DNA of 64,000 nucleotides from Streptomyces sp. NRRL S-37 (GCF_000721605.1 NZ_JOIZ01000002.1:186001-250000); one strand, 5' to 3'. Counted from the first letter of the stretch, positions 51,593-60,064 are shown. Numbers and translations are program-made. The notes: a model not told the origin generated them from the sequence alone.

Positions 51593-51642
51593 ATCATTGG
51601 GGACCCCTACGATCTTTCGCTATCGTTGGGGCCCCCAATGAT
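51593..51642. promoter_or_regulatory. 50-bp near-perfect dyad, likely MarR operator
   Basis: Arms 51593-51613 and 51622-51642 (21 bp, two mismatches, 8-nt centre) carry ATCATTGGGG ... CCCCAATGAT and the inner ACGAT / ATCGT. It lies 21 bp from the marR start and 12 bp from the oxidoreductase start, over the promoter space of both. Confidence 0.7.
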
Positions 51643-51654
51643 CTGGAGGTGTGC

Positions 51655-52593
51655 ATGCGGCGCGTTCGCTTCTATGAGTACGGCGGTCCGGAAGTGCTCC
51701 GAGTCGAGGACGCGGAGGCCCCCGAGCCCGGTCCTGGGGAACTGCTGGTCCGTACGGAAGCCATCGGCGTGACCCTTCCCTCCGTGCGCAAGGTCCGCGG
51801 CGAAGGCGGCAGGACGCCGCTACCGGGAGTCCTTGGAGGTGAGGTCGCGGGAACGGTGATCGCACTCGGCCCGGGCGTGACGGATTTCGAGGTCGGTGAC
51901 CGCATCACGTCGCTCACCTTCAATGGCGGCTCGTACTCCGAACTGGCGATCGTTCCCGGCTTCATGACGAGCCGCGTACCGGCCGGAGCAAGCGCCGTCC
52001 AAGCCGTCGCGCTCGTGCGCAGCGGACACGTCGCCTTCGCCGCCCTCGCCACGGCCCGCCCTCTCGCGGGCGAGTCGGTCCTGATCACAGGCGCTGCGAG
52101 CGGGGTGGGACATCTCGCGGTCCAACTGGCCAAGCTTCAGGGTATCGAACGGGTCGTCGCGGCCGTGAGCTCGCGCACCAAGGCGGAATTCCTCCGCGGT
52201 CTGGGCGCCGACGAGATCGTTACCTACGACAGCGAGCACTGGGGGGAGCCAGTCGATGTCGTCCTGGACGGAGTCGGCGGAGACCTCCTCCCACGCGCCG
52301 TCTCCGCCCTCGCACCCGGCGGGCGACTCGTCTTCTTCAACTCGGGCGGCGGAACCGTTCCCGCCTTCGACCTCCTGGCAGGATCGAAAACCATCACCGG
52401 TCTCACCATGGCGAGGTTTGCCGGCACTCAGCGTGAGCTCTATGACCGGCATGGCGAGGCGCTGTGGAAGCTGACCCTGTCCGGGCGGTTGCGACCAGTC
52501 ATCCACGCCCGCATTCCGCTGGCCGACGCGGCACGAGCACACGAGATCATCGAAGCCCGTACCAACCTCGGCAAGGTCGTCCTGCTGCCCTGA
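51655..52593 (+). CDS. Medium-chain dehydrogenase, quinone oxidoreductase-like
   Basis: 312 residues from the ATG at 51655 with GGAGGT 4 bp upstream; a GTG at 51649 is an alternative. GroES-like N-domain (MRRVRFYEYGGPEVLRVEDA), no zinc-binding Cys triplet, so a quinone oxidoreductase type. The NADPH Rossmann motif is GAASGVGHLAVQLAK. It reduces quinones or enones with NADPH. Directly controlled by the divergent MarR, from the shared dyad. Confidence 0.85.
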   Translation: MRRVRFYEYGGPEVLRVEDAEAPEPGPGELLVRTEAIGVTLPSVRKVRGEGGRTPLPGVLGGEVAGTVIALGPGVTDFEVGDRITSLTFNGGSYSELAIVPGFMTSRVPAGASAVQAVALVRSGHVAFAALATARPLAGESVLITGAASGVGHLAVQLAKLQGIERVVAAVSSRTKAEFLRGLGADEIVTYDSEHWGEPVDVVLDGVGGDLLPRAVSALAPGGRLVFFNSGGGTVPAFDLLAGSKTITGLTMARFAGTQRELYDRHGEALWKLTLSGRLRPVIHARIPLADAARAHEIIEARTNLGKVVLLP

Positions 52594-52917
52594 CGGTGGA
52601 GCTGACCCGCATCGGGAAACACGTGACCGCTGTGGCCAGGAAGATCCCCGCGAAGGAAATGACATGGCGGTGGGACAGAGCTCGTACGCCGAGCCACGAG
52701 ACGACCAGAGAAGCCGCCGAAGCGGCTCGGAACCCACCACACGGCCCTGATCACGAGAGTGGGGAGACCGCGTCGCGAGATCGGACACCCCCTCCCCACT
52801 CGTGCGACCACGGCCTCACCGGTGAAACCGACCCGGGGCGGCGAAGCCGTGGTCGCGGCGATCCACGCCCCGGAACCATGGAACCAGTGACCCCATGCCG
52901 CTTTCGGCGCCTGATCC
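52594..52917. other. 324-bp intergenic between oxidoreductase and methyltransferase genes
   Basis: Convergent gap. A weak, long-looped inverted repeat (GAGTGGGGA ... TCCCCACTC, about 52757-52801) could end one of the genes. No gene seen. Confidence 0.35.
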
Positions 52918-53586
52918 TCAGCCGGTTCGCTCGGCCATGACGACCAAACCCGGCCCGCTGTACTCATCCGCGGGGAGCCGCAGTTCGGCGACCGGGCGCA
53001 GTCCAGCCCGCTCGATCAGGTCCACGAGCTGTTCCGGCCGCCATTTGTGCGTCGTCCAGCGAACAGGTACTCCTCCGTAGGCCTCGGTGCGCACCGCGTC
53101 TTCGTCGCCGACGTGGGTCGCGGTGATGAAATGTCCGCCCGGCTTCAGGGCACGCGCGAACATGGCGAGAACCTGAGGAAGGACATCACGGGGGAGGTTG
53201 AACAGTGACCACCACCCGAGCACGCCGCCAAGGGACGCTTCTCCAAGGTCGAGGTCGGTGGCGGAAGCGACGCTGAAGCGGCACTGCGGATGAAGACGAC
53301 GCGCGTTCTCGATCATGCGAGGAGAGAGATCGACCCCGGACACGTCGAGTCCGCGTTCGGCGAGGTAGGCGGTCACGGTCCCGGGCCCGCAGCCGACGTC
53401 GAGGACAGGACCGAGGCCGCTCACGGTGTCAGCGAAAGCGTCGATCGATGCCTTGAGCCATGGGTGTCTGCGGATGTCGCCGATTCCCGTCGTCACCACC
53501 ATGTGGACGTAGTTGTCGGCCACGCGGTCATAGGACTCACGGACCACGTCGAGATCGGCTGGGCGGTCGACAGGGTGGGCGCTCAT
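52918..53586 (-). CDS. Class I SAM-dependent methyltransferase
   Basis: 222 residues from the ATG at 53586 (MSAHPVDRPADLDVV); a longer frame to 53727 exists but adds nothing conserved. SAM motif VLDVGCGPGTVTAYLA, motif II MIENARRLHP and motif III WSLFNLPRDVLPQVLAMFARALKPGGHF. Small-molecule or lipid methylation is likely; substrate unknown. Divergent from the GyrB-like gene. Confidence 0.85.
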   Translation of the reverse strand: MSAHPVDRPADLDVVRESYDRVADNYVHMVVTTGIGDIRRHPWLKASIDAFADTVSGLGPVLDVGCGPGTVTAYLAERGLDVSGVDLSPRMIENARRLHPQCRFSVASATDLDLGEASLGGVLGWWSLFNLPRDVLPQVLAMFARALKPGGHFITATHVGDEDAVRTEAYGGVPVRWTTHKWRPEQLVDLIERAGLRPVAELRLPADEYSGPGLVVMAERTG

Positions 53587-53695
53587 CAGTCGACGATATG
53601 CCCGTGTGACGGCCCGGGGGACTGATACCGGCCCTGGTCCTGGCGGCACATGCATGCTCAGCAACGGCGTCGGCGCCAGGTGGGATACTCGCGTC

Positions 53696-54361
53696 GTGGA
53701 CGCCTCGAGGGCCTTCTGGGTCAACACGACGCACGATTGGTCCGACTTCGTTGACGCGGATCATCTGTCGTCCGTCCGGCGGAAACCCGACGAGTTCGCT
53801 CCGGGCGGGCCTTGGCACCTCGTCCTTGAGGTGCTTGCCTATGCCGCCGACGAAGCGGCGAGCAAGGGTGAGGGGCGATGCGCCGTTGTCCTCCATCCCG
53901 ACGGTTCCGTATCCGTGCGGGACGACGGACGGGGCACTGACACCCGCGTGGACGAGTACGGCCGGAGCGTGAAGAAGCCGGTCATGGCTACGAAGGATCT
54001 CCGGTTCTTCGACTTCCCGCAGGCCGAGGTGCTGCCTGACGGCTGTCCGCGGCGCGGCATGTCCGTGGTCGCGGCACTCAGCGCGTGGCTCGTCCATACC
54101 AACCGCCGCCTCAACGGGGCCTGGACACAGCGTTATGAACACGGTGTTCCCGTCAGTGACCTTCAACCCATCGAGGCCGATGGCACGACCGGGACGTCGG
54201 TCCACTTCAAGCCGGATGAGTCGCTGGGCCCGGTGCTCCTGCCGGGGGACGGCGGTCTTTCGCGCCTGGCCGCAGCCTGGCCTCATCTGGAGGTCCAGGC
54301 CAATGACCAGTGGCTGCCGTGTCACGGGCCGAGGTCCGCCGACTGGAGCGGCCGTCAGTGA
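53696..54361 (+). CDS. Orphan GyrB-like GHKL ATP-binding domain protein
   Basis: 221 residues from the GTG at 53696; GATACT at 53684-53689 stands 6 bp before it, so the mRNA may be leaderless. It lines up with the ATPase domain of GyrB from this window: WHLVLEVLAYAADEA against [22 protein letters not shown] against VVDNGRG, RRGMSVVAALS against [25 protein letters not shown] against [13 protein letters not shown], and TTGTSVHF against ETGTSVTF. The metal-binding Asn is Tyr49 and the Gly-rich lid is altered (CPRRG). Transducer, TOPRIM and the rest are absent. Function unknown; it may bind but not hydrolyse ATP. Confidence 0.75.
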   Translation: MDASRAFWVNTTHDWSDFVDADHLSSVRRKPDEFAPGGPWHLVLEVLAYAADEAASKGEGRCAVVLHPDGSVSVRDDGRGTDTRVDEYGRSVKKPVMATKDLRFFDFPQAEVLPDGCPRRGMSVVAALSAWLVHTNRRLNGAWTQRYEHGVPVSDLQPIEADGTTGTSVHFKPDESLGPVLLPGDGGLSRLAAAWPHLEVQANDQWLPCHGPRSADWSGRQ

Positions 54362-54505
54362 GCGGCCTTCGGATTTTTCTTCGCTGAGGAAAAAGCGCGA
54401 AAGCGGGACCGAGGCACGGACACGACCGCGGAATCCGGTCTGAAGGTGAAGGCCGCAGCTTCAGGGGTACGTCTCACCGGAACCCGCACATGCTGCACTG
54501 AGGGC

Positions 54506-55894
54506 ATGACGACACCTCATCAGGAAGAACTGCTGCCCGGTACGCGTCGGGCGCTGCTGCACAGGATCGCCGTCGCCCAGAGCGAAGGGCGCGCGCCGTC
54601 GCTCGTGGCGGCCGTGGTGCGGGGCGGTAAGACCGTGTGGGCGGGGGCGCGGACGTCGGTGGAAGGACACGCTCCGGACGAGCACGTGCAGTACCGGATC
54701 GGTTCGATCACCAAGACCTTCACGGCCGTTCTGGTGCTCCGGCTGCGCGACGAGGGAGCGCTCGATCTCGCCGACCCGCTGGAGAAGCACCTGCCGGGTA
54801 CGGGCGTGGGCGACGTGACCGTCGCCGAACTGCTGGCCCACAGCGGCGGGTTGGCCGCCGAGACGCCCGGCCCCTGGTGGGAGCGGACCCCTGGTTCCCT
54901 GCGCCCCGGCCTCGCCGACGTGCTGGGCGAGCGGCCCCTGCTGCATCCCGCCGGCCGGCGGTTCCACTACTCGAACCCCGGATACGCGTTGCTCGGCGCC
55001 CTGGTCGAGAAGCTGCGCGGTGCCTCGTGGGAGGAGGTGCTTCGGCGCGAAGTGCTCGTACCTCTGGGCCTGCGTCGCACGACCGTGTGCGCGGAGGCGC
55101 CGCACGCGGGTGCCTGGGCGGTGCATCCGTGGGCCGATGTGATACTGCCCGAGCCCCTGGAGGATCTCGGGGTGATGGCGCCCGCCGGTCAGTTGTGGTC
55201 CACCGCGGCCGATCTGGCGCGTTTCGCCGCCTTCCTGACCGAGGGTGACGAACGGGTGCTGAGCGCCGAGTCGTTGCGGGAGATGAGGACGCCGGCCGCG
55301 CCGGTCGAGGCGGCGGACGTGGCGAGCGGCTACGCGTACTGCCTGGGCATGGAGATCCGTCACCAGCACGGACGTTCTCTCGTCGGGCACACGGGTTCGC
55401 TGCCGGGCTTCCTCGCCTGCCTCACGATCGGCGTGGCGGACGATGTGAGCGCGGTGGTCCTGGCCAACTGCACGTCCGGGCCGGCGCCGTTCACGGTCGC
55501 CGCCGACCTCGTCCGGATCGTCGCCGAGGCGGAACCGCGTATCCCGGCTCCCTGGCGGCCGCTGCGAGAGGCGGATCCGGCGGTACTGGAACTGGTGGGG
55601 CAGTGGTACTGGGGGACGTCCGCGTTCGCGCTCCGGCTCCGGGCCGACGGTCTCGTCTCGTTGGAGCCGTTGTCCGGCAACGGCCGGCGCTCACGTTTCC
55701 GTCCGGCGGAGGACGGCACCTGGGTGGGCCTGGAGGGTTACTACGCCGGAGAACTCCTCAAGCCCGTACGGCGATCGGATGGCTCGCTGAGCCATCTCGA
55801 CTTGGGCTCTTTCGTGTTCACGCGTCAGCCGTACGACGAGAAGGCTCCTGTGCCGGGCGGAGTGGACCCCGAAGGGTGGCGGGGTATCGGTTAG
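54506..55894 (+). CDS. Serine beta-lactamase/DD-peptidase family hydrolase
   Basis: 462 residues. Catalytic S67-x2-K70 (GSITKT), Y155-S-N157 (HYSNPGYA) and HTGS near 308 as the KTG equivalent. After the beta-lactamase fold a C-terminal domain of about 110 residues (WYWGTSAFALRLRADGLVSLEPL) resembles the lipocalin-like DUF at the end of serine esterases. No signal peptide, so it acts in the cytosol, most likely as an esterase or amidase. Ends at a terminator that contains a parS site. Confidence 0.87.
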   Translation: MTTPHQEELLPGTRRALLHRIAVAQSEGRAPSLVAAVVRGGKTVWAGARTSVEGHAPDEHVQYRIGSITKTFTAVLVLRLRDEGALDLADPLEKHLPGTGVGDVTVAELLAHSGGLAAETPGPWWERTPGSLRPGLADVLGERPLLHPAGRRFHYSNPGYALLGALVEKLRGASWEEVLRREVLVPLGLRRTTVCAEAPHAGAWAVHPWADVILPEPLEDLGVMAPAGQLWSTAADLARFAAFLTEGDERVLSAESLREMRTPAAPVEAADVASGYAYCLGMEIRHQHGRSLVGHTGSLPGFLACLTIGVADDVSAVVLANCTSGPAPFTVAADLVRIVAEAEPRIPAPWRPLREADPAVLELVGQWYWGTSAFALRLRADGLVSLEPLSGNGRRSRFRPAEDGTWVGLEGYYAGELLKPVRRSDGSLSHLDLGSFVFTRQPYDEKAPVPGGVDPEGWRGIG

Positions 55895-55899
55895 CGTCC

Positions 55900-55929
55900 G
55901 GGGCTCTGTTTCACGTGAAACAGAGCCCC
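55900..55929. terminator. Bidirectional terminator containing parS site 9
   Basis: A perfect 30-bp palindrome: GGGGCTCT + parS + AGAGCCCC, between convergent hydrolase and GNAT genes. It forms a 15-bp hairpin on either strand. Confidence 0.8.
55908..55921. promoter_or_regulatory. parS site 9 (centre of terminator)
   Basis: Exact GTTTCACGTGAAAC at the centre of the terminator palindrome. Confidence 0.93.
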
Positions 55930-55939
55930 GGGCCTTTGG

Positions 55940-56392
55940 TCACAGCGGCAGTTTGAAGCCCACGTGGGAGGCCGTGAAACCGAGGCGTTCGTAGAAGCGG
56001 TGGGCATCGGTCCGGGTGGTGTCGGAGGTCAGCTGGACCAGTTGGCAGCCCTCGCGGCGGGAGACGTCGATCGCCCACTCGACGAGCCGGCTTCCCAGGC
56101 CGCTGCCGCGCTCATCCGTGTGGACGCGGACCGCTTCGATGATCGACCGGGTGGCGCCGCGACGGGAAAGCCCGGGAACGACCGTGAGCTGAAGAGTGCC
56201 GACGACGCGGCCTTCACGGACCGCGACGACCAGGTGCTGGTTCGGGTCGGCGTCGAGCCGCTCCAGAGCGGTCAGGTACGGGCTGAGGTCATCCGGCGAC
56301 TCGCGCCGCGCGCCCAGGGGGTCGTCCGCGAGCATGCCGACGATCGCGGGGACGTCATCGGCGACCGCGGCGCGTATTTCCAGATCGTCCAT
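55940..56392 (-). CDS. GNAT family N-acetyltransferase
   Basis: 150 residues, ATG with AGGGTG upstream, 9 bp after the MarR stop. GNAT motifs VRVHTDERGSGLGSRLVEWAIDVSRREG (acetyl-CoA loop) and HRFYERLGFTASHVGFKL. Single-domain acetyltransferase; substrate unknown. Cotranscribed with marR. Confidence 0.9.
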   Translation of the reverse strand: MDDLEIRAAVADDVPAIVGMLADDPLGARRESPDDLSPYLTALERLDADPNQHLVVAVREGRVVGTLQLTVVPGLSRRGATRSIIEAVRVHTDERGSGLGSRLVEWAIDVSRREGCQLVQLTSDTTRTDAHRFYERLGFTASHVGFKLPL

Positions 56393-56401
56393 GGCGGCAC
56401 C

Positions 56402-56866
56402 CTACGCGGGCACCGGCGTCTTCAGCGTCTCCACGGCCCGGACCAGGGGGGCGAGGTCGGGGTCCTCCGCCGCCGTGTCGAGGGCCTCGCGCAGGGCCGT
56501 GTCGTTGGTCGGCCGCGCCTCCTCCAGCAGCTTGAGGCCGGTCTCGGTGACGTTGGTGTAGATGCCCCGGCGGTCGGTGGGGCACAGGTAGCGCTCCAGC
56601 AGTCCGCGGTCCTCGAGACGGGTGACCAGGCGCGTGGTGGCGCTCTGGCTGAGCACGACCGCGTCGGCGACCTGCTTCATCTGCAGATGGCCCCCGTCGC
56701 CGTCGTGCTGGCGGCTCAGTACGTCGAGCAAGGAGTACTCCCGCACGCTCAGATCGTGCCGGGCCTGAAGGGCGCGCTCGATGTGGGCCTCGATCCTTCC
56801 GTGCAGCAGGGAGAGTGCGCACCAGCCCTGAGCGAGGGCGGTGAGTGCGGGATCCGTGGCTGTCAT
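56402..56866 (-). CDS. MarR family regulator (next to MFS)
   Basis: 154 residues from the ATG at 56866 with GGAGGGA upstream. Winged helix: LSVREYSLLDVLSRQHDGDGGHLQMKQVADAVVLSQSATTRLVTRLEDRGLLERY, wing PTDRRGIYTNVTETGLKLL. It is divergent from an MFS exporter and probably represses it and the downstream GNAT. A lower-GC gap with six (T/C)GCAA motifs lies between them. Confidence 0.9.
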   Translation of the reverse strand: MTATDPALTALAQGWCALSLLHGRIEAHIERALQARHDLSVREYSLLDVLSRQHDGDGGHLQMKQVADAVVLSQSATTRLVTRLEDRGLLERYLCPTDRRGIYTNVTETGLKLLEEARPTNDTALREALDTAAEDPDLAPLVRAVETLKTPVPA

Positions 56867-57007
56867 GGGCGTTCCCTCCGTCCAGGAGCTGCTGACACCA
56901 GGGTAGAGCAAGCACGCAATATACGGCGCTTGCAAATAGCCAGCGTCTGCAATTATTGTCGAAGCACGCAAAGCGCTCCTGCAATCTTCTGGGAAGGTCT
57001 GACCTCC
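56867..57007. promoter_or_regulatory. marR / MFS promoter region with repeated GCAA motifs
   Basis: A 141-bp gap with conspicuously low GC at 56915-56985. GCAA occurs six times (near 56908, 56916, 56930, 56949, 56968 and 56980), some as TTGCAA or CTGCAA, typical half-sites for MarR dimers. No single perfect palindrome is seen. Confidence 0.5.
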
Positions 57008-58216
57008 ATGCCTCTCGCGCTTCTGGCCCTCGCGATCGGGGCCTTCGGCATCGGAACCACGGAGTTCGTGATCATGGGCTTGCTGCCCGAGGTCGCGGGT
57101 GACTTCGGTGTCTCCATCCCCATGGCCGGCTATCTGGTGACCGGCTACGCGCTGGGCGTCATGCTCGGCGCCCCGCTGATGACCGTGCTCGGCACCAAGG
57201 TCTCCCGCAAGCGGATGCTGATGCTGCTGATGGGGTTGTTCATCGTGGGGAACCTGCTGTCCGCGCTGGCCCCGTCCTTCGGCCTCATGCTGACCGGGCG
57301 GGTGGTCGCCTCACTGGCCCACGGCGCCTTCTTCGGCATCGGCTCGGTGGTCGCGGCCGACCTGGTCGCCCCGGACAAGAAGGCCGGAGCCATCGCCCTG
57401 ATGTTCACCGGACTGACCGTCGCCAATGTCGTCGGTGTTCCGCTGGGCACGCTCATCGGCCAGTCCCTCGGCTGGCGGGTCACCTTCGGCATCGTCGCCG
57501 CCCTCGGCGTCGCCGGCCTGACCGGTATCGCCAGGCTGGTCCCCGACATGCCCAAGGCCGAGGGCGTACGGCTGCGTCATGAACTGGCAGCCCTGAAGAA
57601 CGTCCAGGTCCTGCTCGCCATGGCGATGACCGTTCTCGGATTCGGGGGCGTCTTCGCGGCCATCACCTACATCGCGCCGATGATGACGCACGTCGCCGGT
57701 TTCACCGACGGCTCCGTGACCTGGCTGCTGGTTCTCTTCGGCCTCGGAATGGTCGGCGGCAACCTCATCGGCGGCAGGTACGCGGACCGCGCCCTGATGC
57801 CCATGCTGTACCTCTCCCTGGGCGCCCTCGCCGTCGTCCTCGCGCTCTTCACCCTGACCGCGCACAACAAGATCGCCGCTGCCGTCACCATCGCCCTCAT
57901 CGGCGCCCTGGGATTCGCCACGGTGCCGCCCCTGCAGAAGCGGGTCCTCGACCAGGCGCACGGAGCCCCCACCCTGGCCTCGGCCCTGAACATCGGCGCC
58001 TTCAACCTCGGCAACGCGCTGTCCGCCTGGCTCGGCGGCCTCGTGATCGGGGCCGGCCTCGGCTACACCGCGCCCAACTGGGTCGGTGCCGTTCTCGCCG
58101 CGAGTGCCCTGGTGCTGGCATTCGTCTCGGCCGCTCTCGAGCGCCGCGACACCCAGCCCGGCACCGTTCTCGCCGACCCGGTGCCCACCGAGCGACGGAC
58201 CGCCGTTTCCCACTGA
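57008..58216 (+). CDS. MFS efflux transporter (DHA1 type)
   Basis: 402 residues from the ATG at 57008. Twelve helices; start MPLALLALAIGAFGIGTTEFVIMGLLPEV, loop motif GTKVSRKRMLMLLMGLF between helices 2 and 3, and APMMTHVAGF. DHA1 arabinose-efflux-like (AraJ/NepI type) sequence. Probably exports a drug or purine/sugar compound and is under the divergent MarR. Followed by the HbpS-like gene 101 bp later. Confidence 0.9.
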   Translation: MPLALLALAIGAFGIGTTEFVIMGLLPEVAGDFGVSIPMAGYLVTGYALGVMLGAPLMTVLGTKVSRKRMLMLLMGLFIVGNLLSALAPSFGLMLTGRVVASLAHGAFFGIGSVVAADLVAPDKKAGAIALMFTGLTVANVVGVPLGTLIGQSLGWRVTFGIVAALGVAGLTGIARLVPDMPKAEGVRLRHELAALKNVQVLLAMAMTVLGFGGVFAAITYIAPMMTHVAGFTDGSVTWLLVLFGLGMVGGNLIGGRYADRALMPMLYLSLGALAVVLALFTLTAHNKIAAAVTIALIGALGFATVPPLQKRVLDQAHGAPTLASALNIGAFNLGNALSAWLGGLVIGAGLGYTAPNWVGAVLAASALVLAFVSAALERRDTQPGTVLADPVPTERRTAVSH

Positions 58217-58317
58217 TCCACAGGGCCGGCAAGTACGGGGCCAGGGCCGTCCCCGCATCCGCCGACTCCTCACTCCGGCACTACCGACATCACCCGCACC
58301 ACAAGGAGAACCACCGC

Positions 58318-58740
58318 ATGAGCACCACCACCGCCGTCGCCCCGCTCACCACCGCGGAAGCCGAAGCCCTGGTCACCACCGCACGTCAGGCCGCCGAGGC
58401 GGCCGGTGTCACGGTCAGCGTCACCGTCCTCGACGCGGGCGGACACCTGCTCGCCTTCCGCCGGGACGACCGCGCCGTGCTGATCTCCGGGGAGACCAGC
58501 ACCCGCAAGGCGTACACCGCGCTCCAGTTGAACGCGCCGACCGCGGACCTCGTGGACGCCGTGCAGCCCGGAGGCCTCTTCCACACCCTGCCCACCGCAC
58601 TCGACCGGCCGCTGCTGTTCATCGCCGGAGGCGTGCCCGTCCGGCGTGACGGCCGGCTGATCGGCGCGATCGGTGTCGGCGGTGGCGCCCCGGAGCAGGA
58701 CCATGCCTTCGCCACGGCCGCCGTGGAGGCCCTCGTCTGA
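58318..58740 (+). CDS. GlcG/HbpS family protein
   Basis: 140 residues, RBS AAGGAGAA upstream. Start MSTTTAVAPLTTAEAEALVTTARQAAEAAGVTVSVTVLDAGGHLLAFRRDD is the GlcG/HbpS fold (DUF336), with VPVRRDGRLIGAIGVGGGAPEQDHAFATAAVEAL at the end. No signal peptide, unlike the exported haem-binding HbpS of S. reticuli. Probably same transcript as the MFS gene. Confidence 0.9.
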   Translation: MSTTTAVAPLTTAEAEALVTTARQAAEAAGVTVSVTVLDAGGHLLAFRRDDRAVLISGETSTRKAYTALQLNAPTADLVDAVQPGGLFHTLPTALDRPLLFIAGGVPVRRDGRLIGAIGVGGGAPEQDHAFATAAVEALV

Positions 58741-58753
58741 CGACGACGTCCAC

Positions 58754-58804
58754 CGGATGTGACGACGCCGACCCCGCGCTTCGGGGCCGGCGTCGTCACA
58801 TCCG
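58754..58804. terminator. Strong bidirectional terminator HbpS / GNAT
   Basis: A 23-bp stem with one mismatch (58754-58776 with 58782-58804, 5-nt loop) between convergent genes. Unlike others in the window it contains no parS. Confidence 0.85.
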
Positions 58805-58811
58805 ATGGTTG

Positions 58812-59678
58812 TCAGGCCGCAGCGACCGTCACCGGGGCGAACCGCCGGCTCCAGTCCCCGGGCAGCTCCGTGGTCCCGTACGTCATGACGGCATTCGACA
58901 CGACGGATGCCAGCCCGTGTGCCTTCGCCCAGTTCAGCAGCTCTTCATGCCGTACATCGATGTCGGTGCGCAGCGGCCGGTCGGTGTGGTCGGCGAGCGA
59001 AGCGATCAGTGCCTTGGCCGTCGCCGTGTCGCGGGCGATGAGCGGGCCCACCACATGGGTGTCCATGTTGGGCCAGGCGGCCGCGTAACCGATGATCCGT
59101 CCGCCCTCCTCGGCGACGCGCAGCTGATCGGCGAAGGCGGGCAGACGGGTGACGATGTGCGTTCGGTCGGCACCGAACACCGCCTCGTCGAGCCGGACGA
59201 CCGAGGGGAGATCCTCCGCGGTCGCGGCCCGGGTGGCGACCTCCGGCCGGTCACCGGTGGGGACGAAATGGCCGCGCAGCATCTCGGCACGGCCGGTGAC
59301 CTTGAAACCGAGTTCTTCGTAGAGGGGCCGGCCGAAGGGGGTCGCGTGCAGGGTGAGGGGTGTGGTGCCCATCGCGGAGACGACGTGACGCATGAGCCGG
59401 CGTCCCACGCCCCGGCGGGCATGCCGTTCGGCGACCAGGACCATGCCGACGGCCGCGAGGGAGGGCTGTTCCCGCGGCCCGTACTCGGTGACGACGCAGG
59501 CGGCCACCAGGCCGCCGTCGGGATCGTCGATCCCGTAACCCTTCCCGGCCGTGAGGAGGAGGCCCCACTTGTACTCCTCCCGTGACCACCCTCGGTCCTC
59601 GGACAAATCGGCGCAGGCGGTGAGGTCGCGGAGTGTCAGACGGCGGATGGGCAGAGAGGCAAGGGAAGGTGTCGGCAC
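58812..59678 (-). CDS. GNAT N-acetyltransferase, two-domain
   Basis: 288 residues from the GTG at 59678 (VPTPSLASLPIRRLTLRDL); an ATG at 59750 would add 24 polar residues, and neither has a good RBS. Two GNAT halves: VGMVLVAERHARRGVGRRLMRHVVSAM with LYEELGF, then a second domain starting ATRAATAEDLPSVVRLDEAVF and ending with HEELLNWAKAHGLASVVSNAVMTYG. Substrate unknown. Confidence 0.83.
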   Translation of the reverse strand: MPTPSLASLPIRRLTLRDLTACADLSEDRGWSREEYKWGLLLTAGKGYGIDDPDGGLVAACVVTEYGPREQPSLAAVGMVLVAERHARRGVGRRLMRHVVSAMGTTPLTLHATPFGRPLYEELGFKVTGRAEMLRGHFVPTGDRPEVATRAATAEDLPSVVRLDEAVFGADRTHIVTRLPAFADQLRVAEEGGRIIGYAAAWPNMDTHVVGPLIARDTATAKALIASLADHTDRPLRTDIDVRHEELLNWAKAHGLASVVSNAVMTYGTTELPGDWSRRFAPVTVAAA

Positions 59679-59789
59679 GCAGGTCAGGCTGTCTGACAGA
59701 AGGCTCCGGCGTCCACCTGTTTCAGGAGACTCGTGCGAGCTTTTGGCCATACCGCGATCACGGACGGAGCGCGGACACGGGCGCGGGAT

Positions 59790-59803
59790 GTTTCACGTGA
59801 AAC
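59790..59803. promoter_or_regulatory. parS site 10
   Basis: Exact GTTTCACGTGAAAC in the divergent gap between the GNAT gene and the HAD-like fragment. Confidence 0.93.
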
Positions 59804-59875
59804 ATGCGGGAACGGCGCGTGGCTGCTTCCTTTCTCCGGAGGCGAAGGAAGCAGGAGCCGTTAACCTCGTCGTTC

Positions 59876-60055
59876 ATGGCGAGGCTTCATCTCTTCGATC
59901 TCGACGGCACCCTGCTCCCCGGCACCTCGGCTTCCGTGGAGATCTCGCGGCAACTGGGACTGGAGGCCGAGACGGTGGCCCTCGACCGGGCGATCTCGTC
60001 CGGCCTGATCGGACCACCGGAGTACGCCACGCAGGTGCACACGCTCTGCGCGTAA
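59876..60055 (+). pseudogene. Truncated HAD-superfamily hydrolase gene
   Basis: 59 residues: MARLHLFDLDGTLLPGTSAS and on to PPEYATQVHTLCA. The first motif (DLDGT, nucleophile Asp9) and the cap start are intact, but a stop follows at codon 60; relatives are about 220 residues long. The convergent Nudix gene starts its 3' end 10 bp later, so the remainder has been deleted. A remnant. Confidence 0.75.
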
Positions 60056-60064
60056 GGGTCGGCG

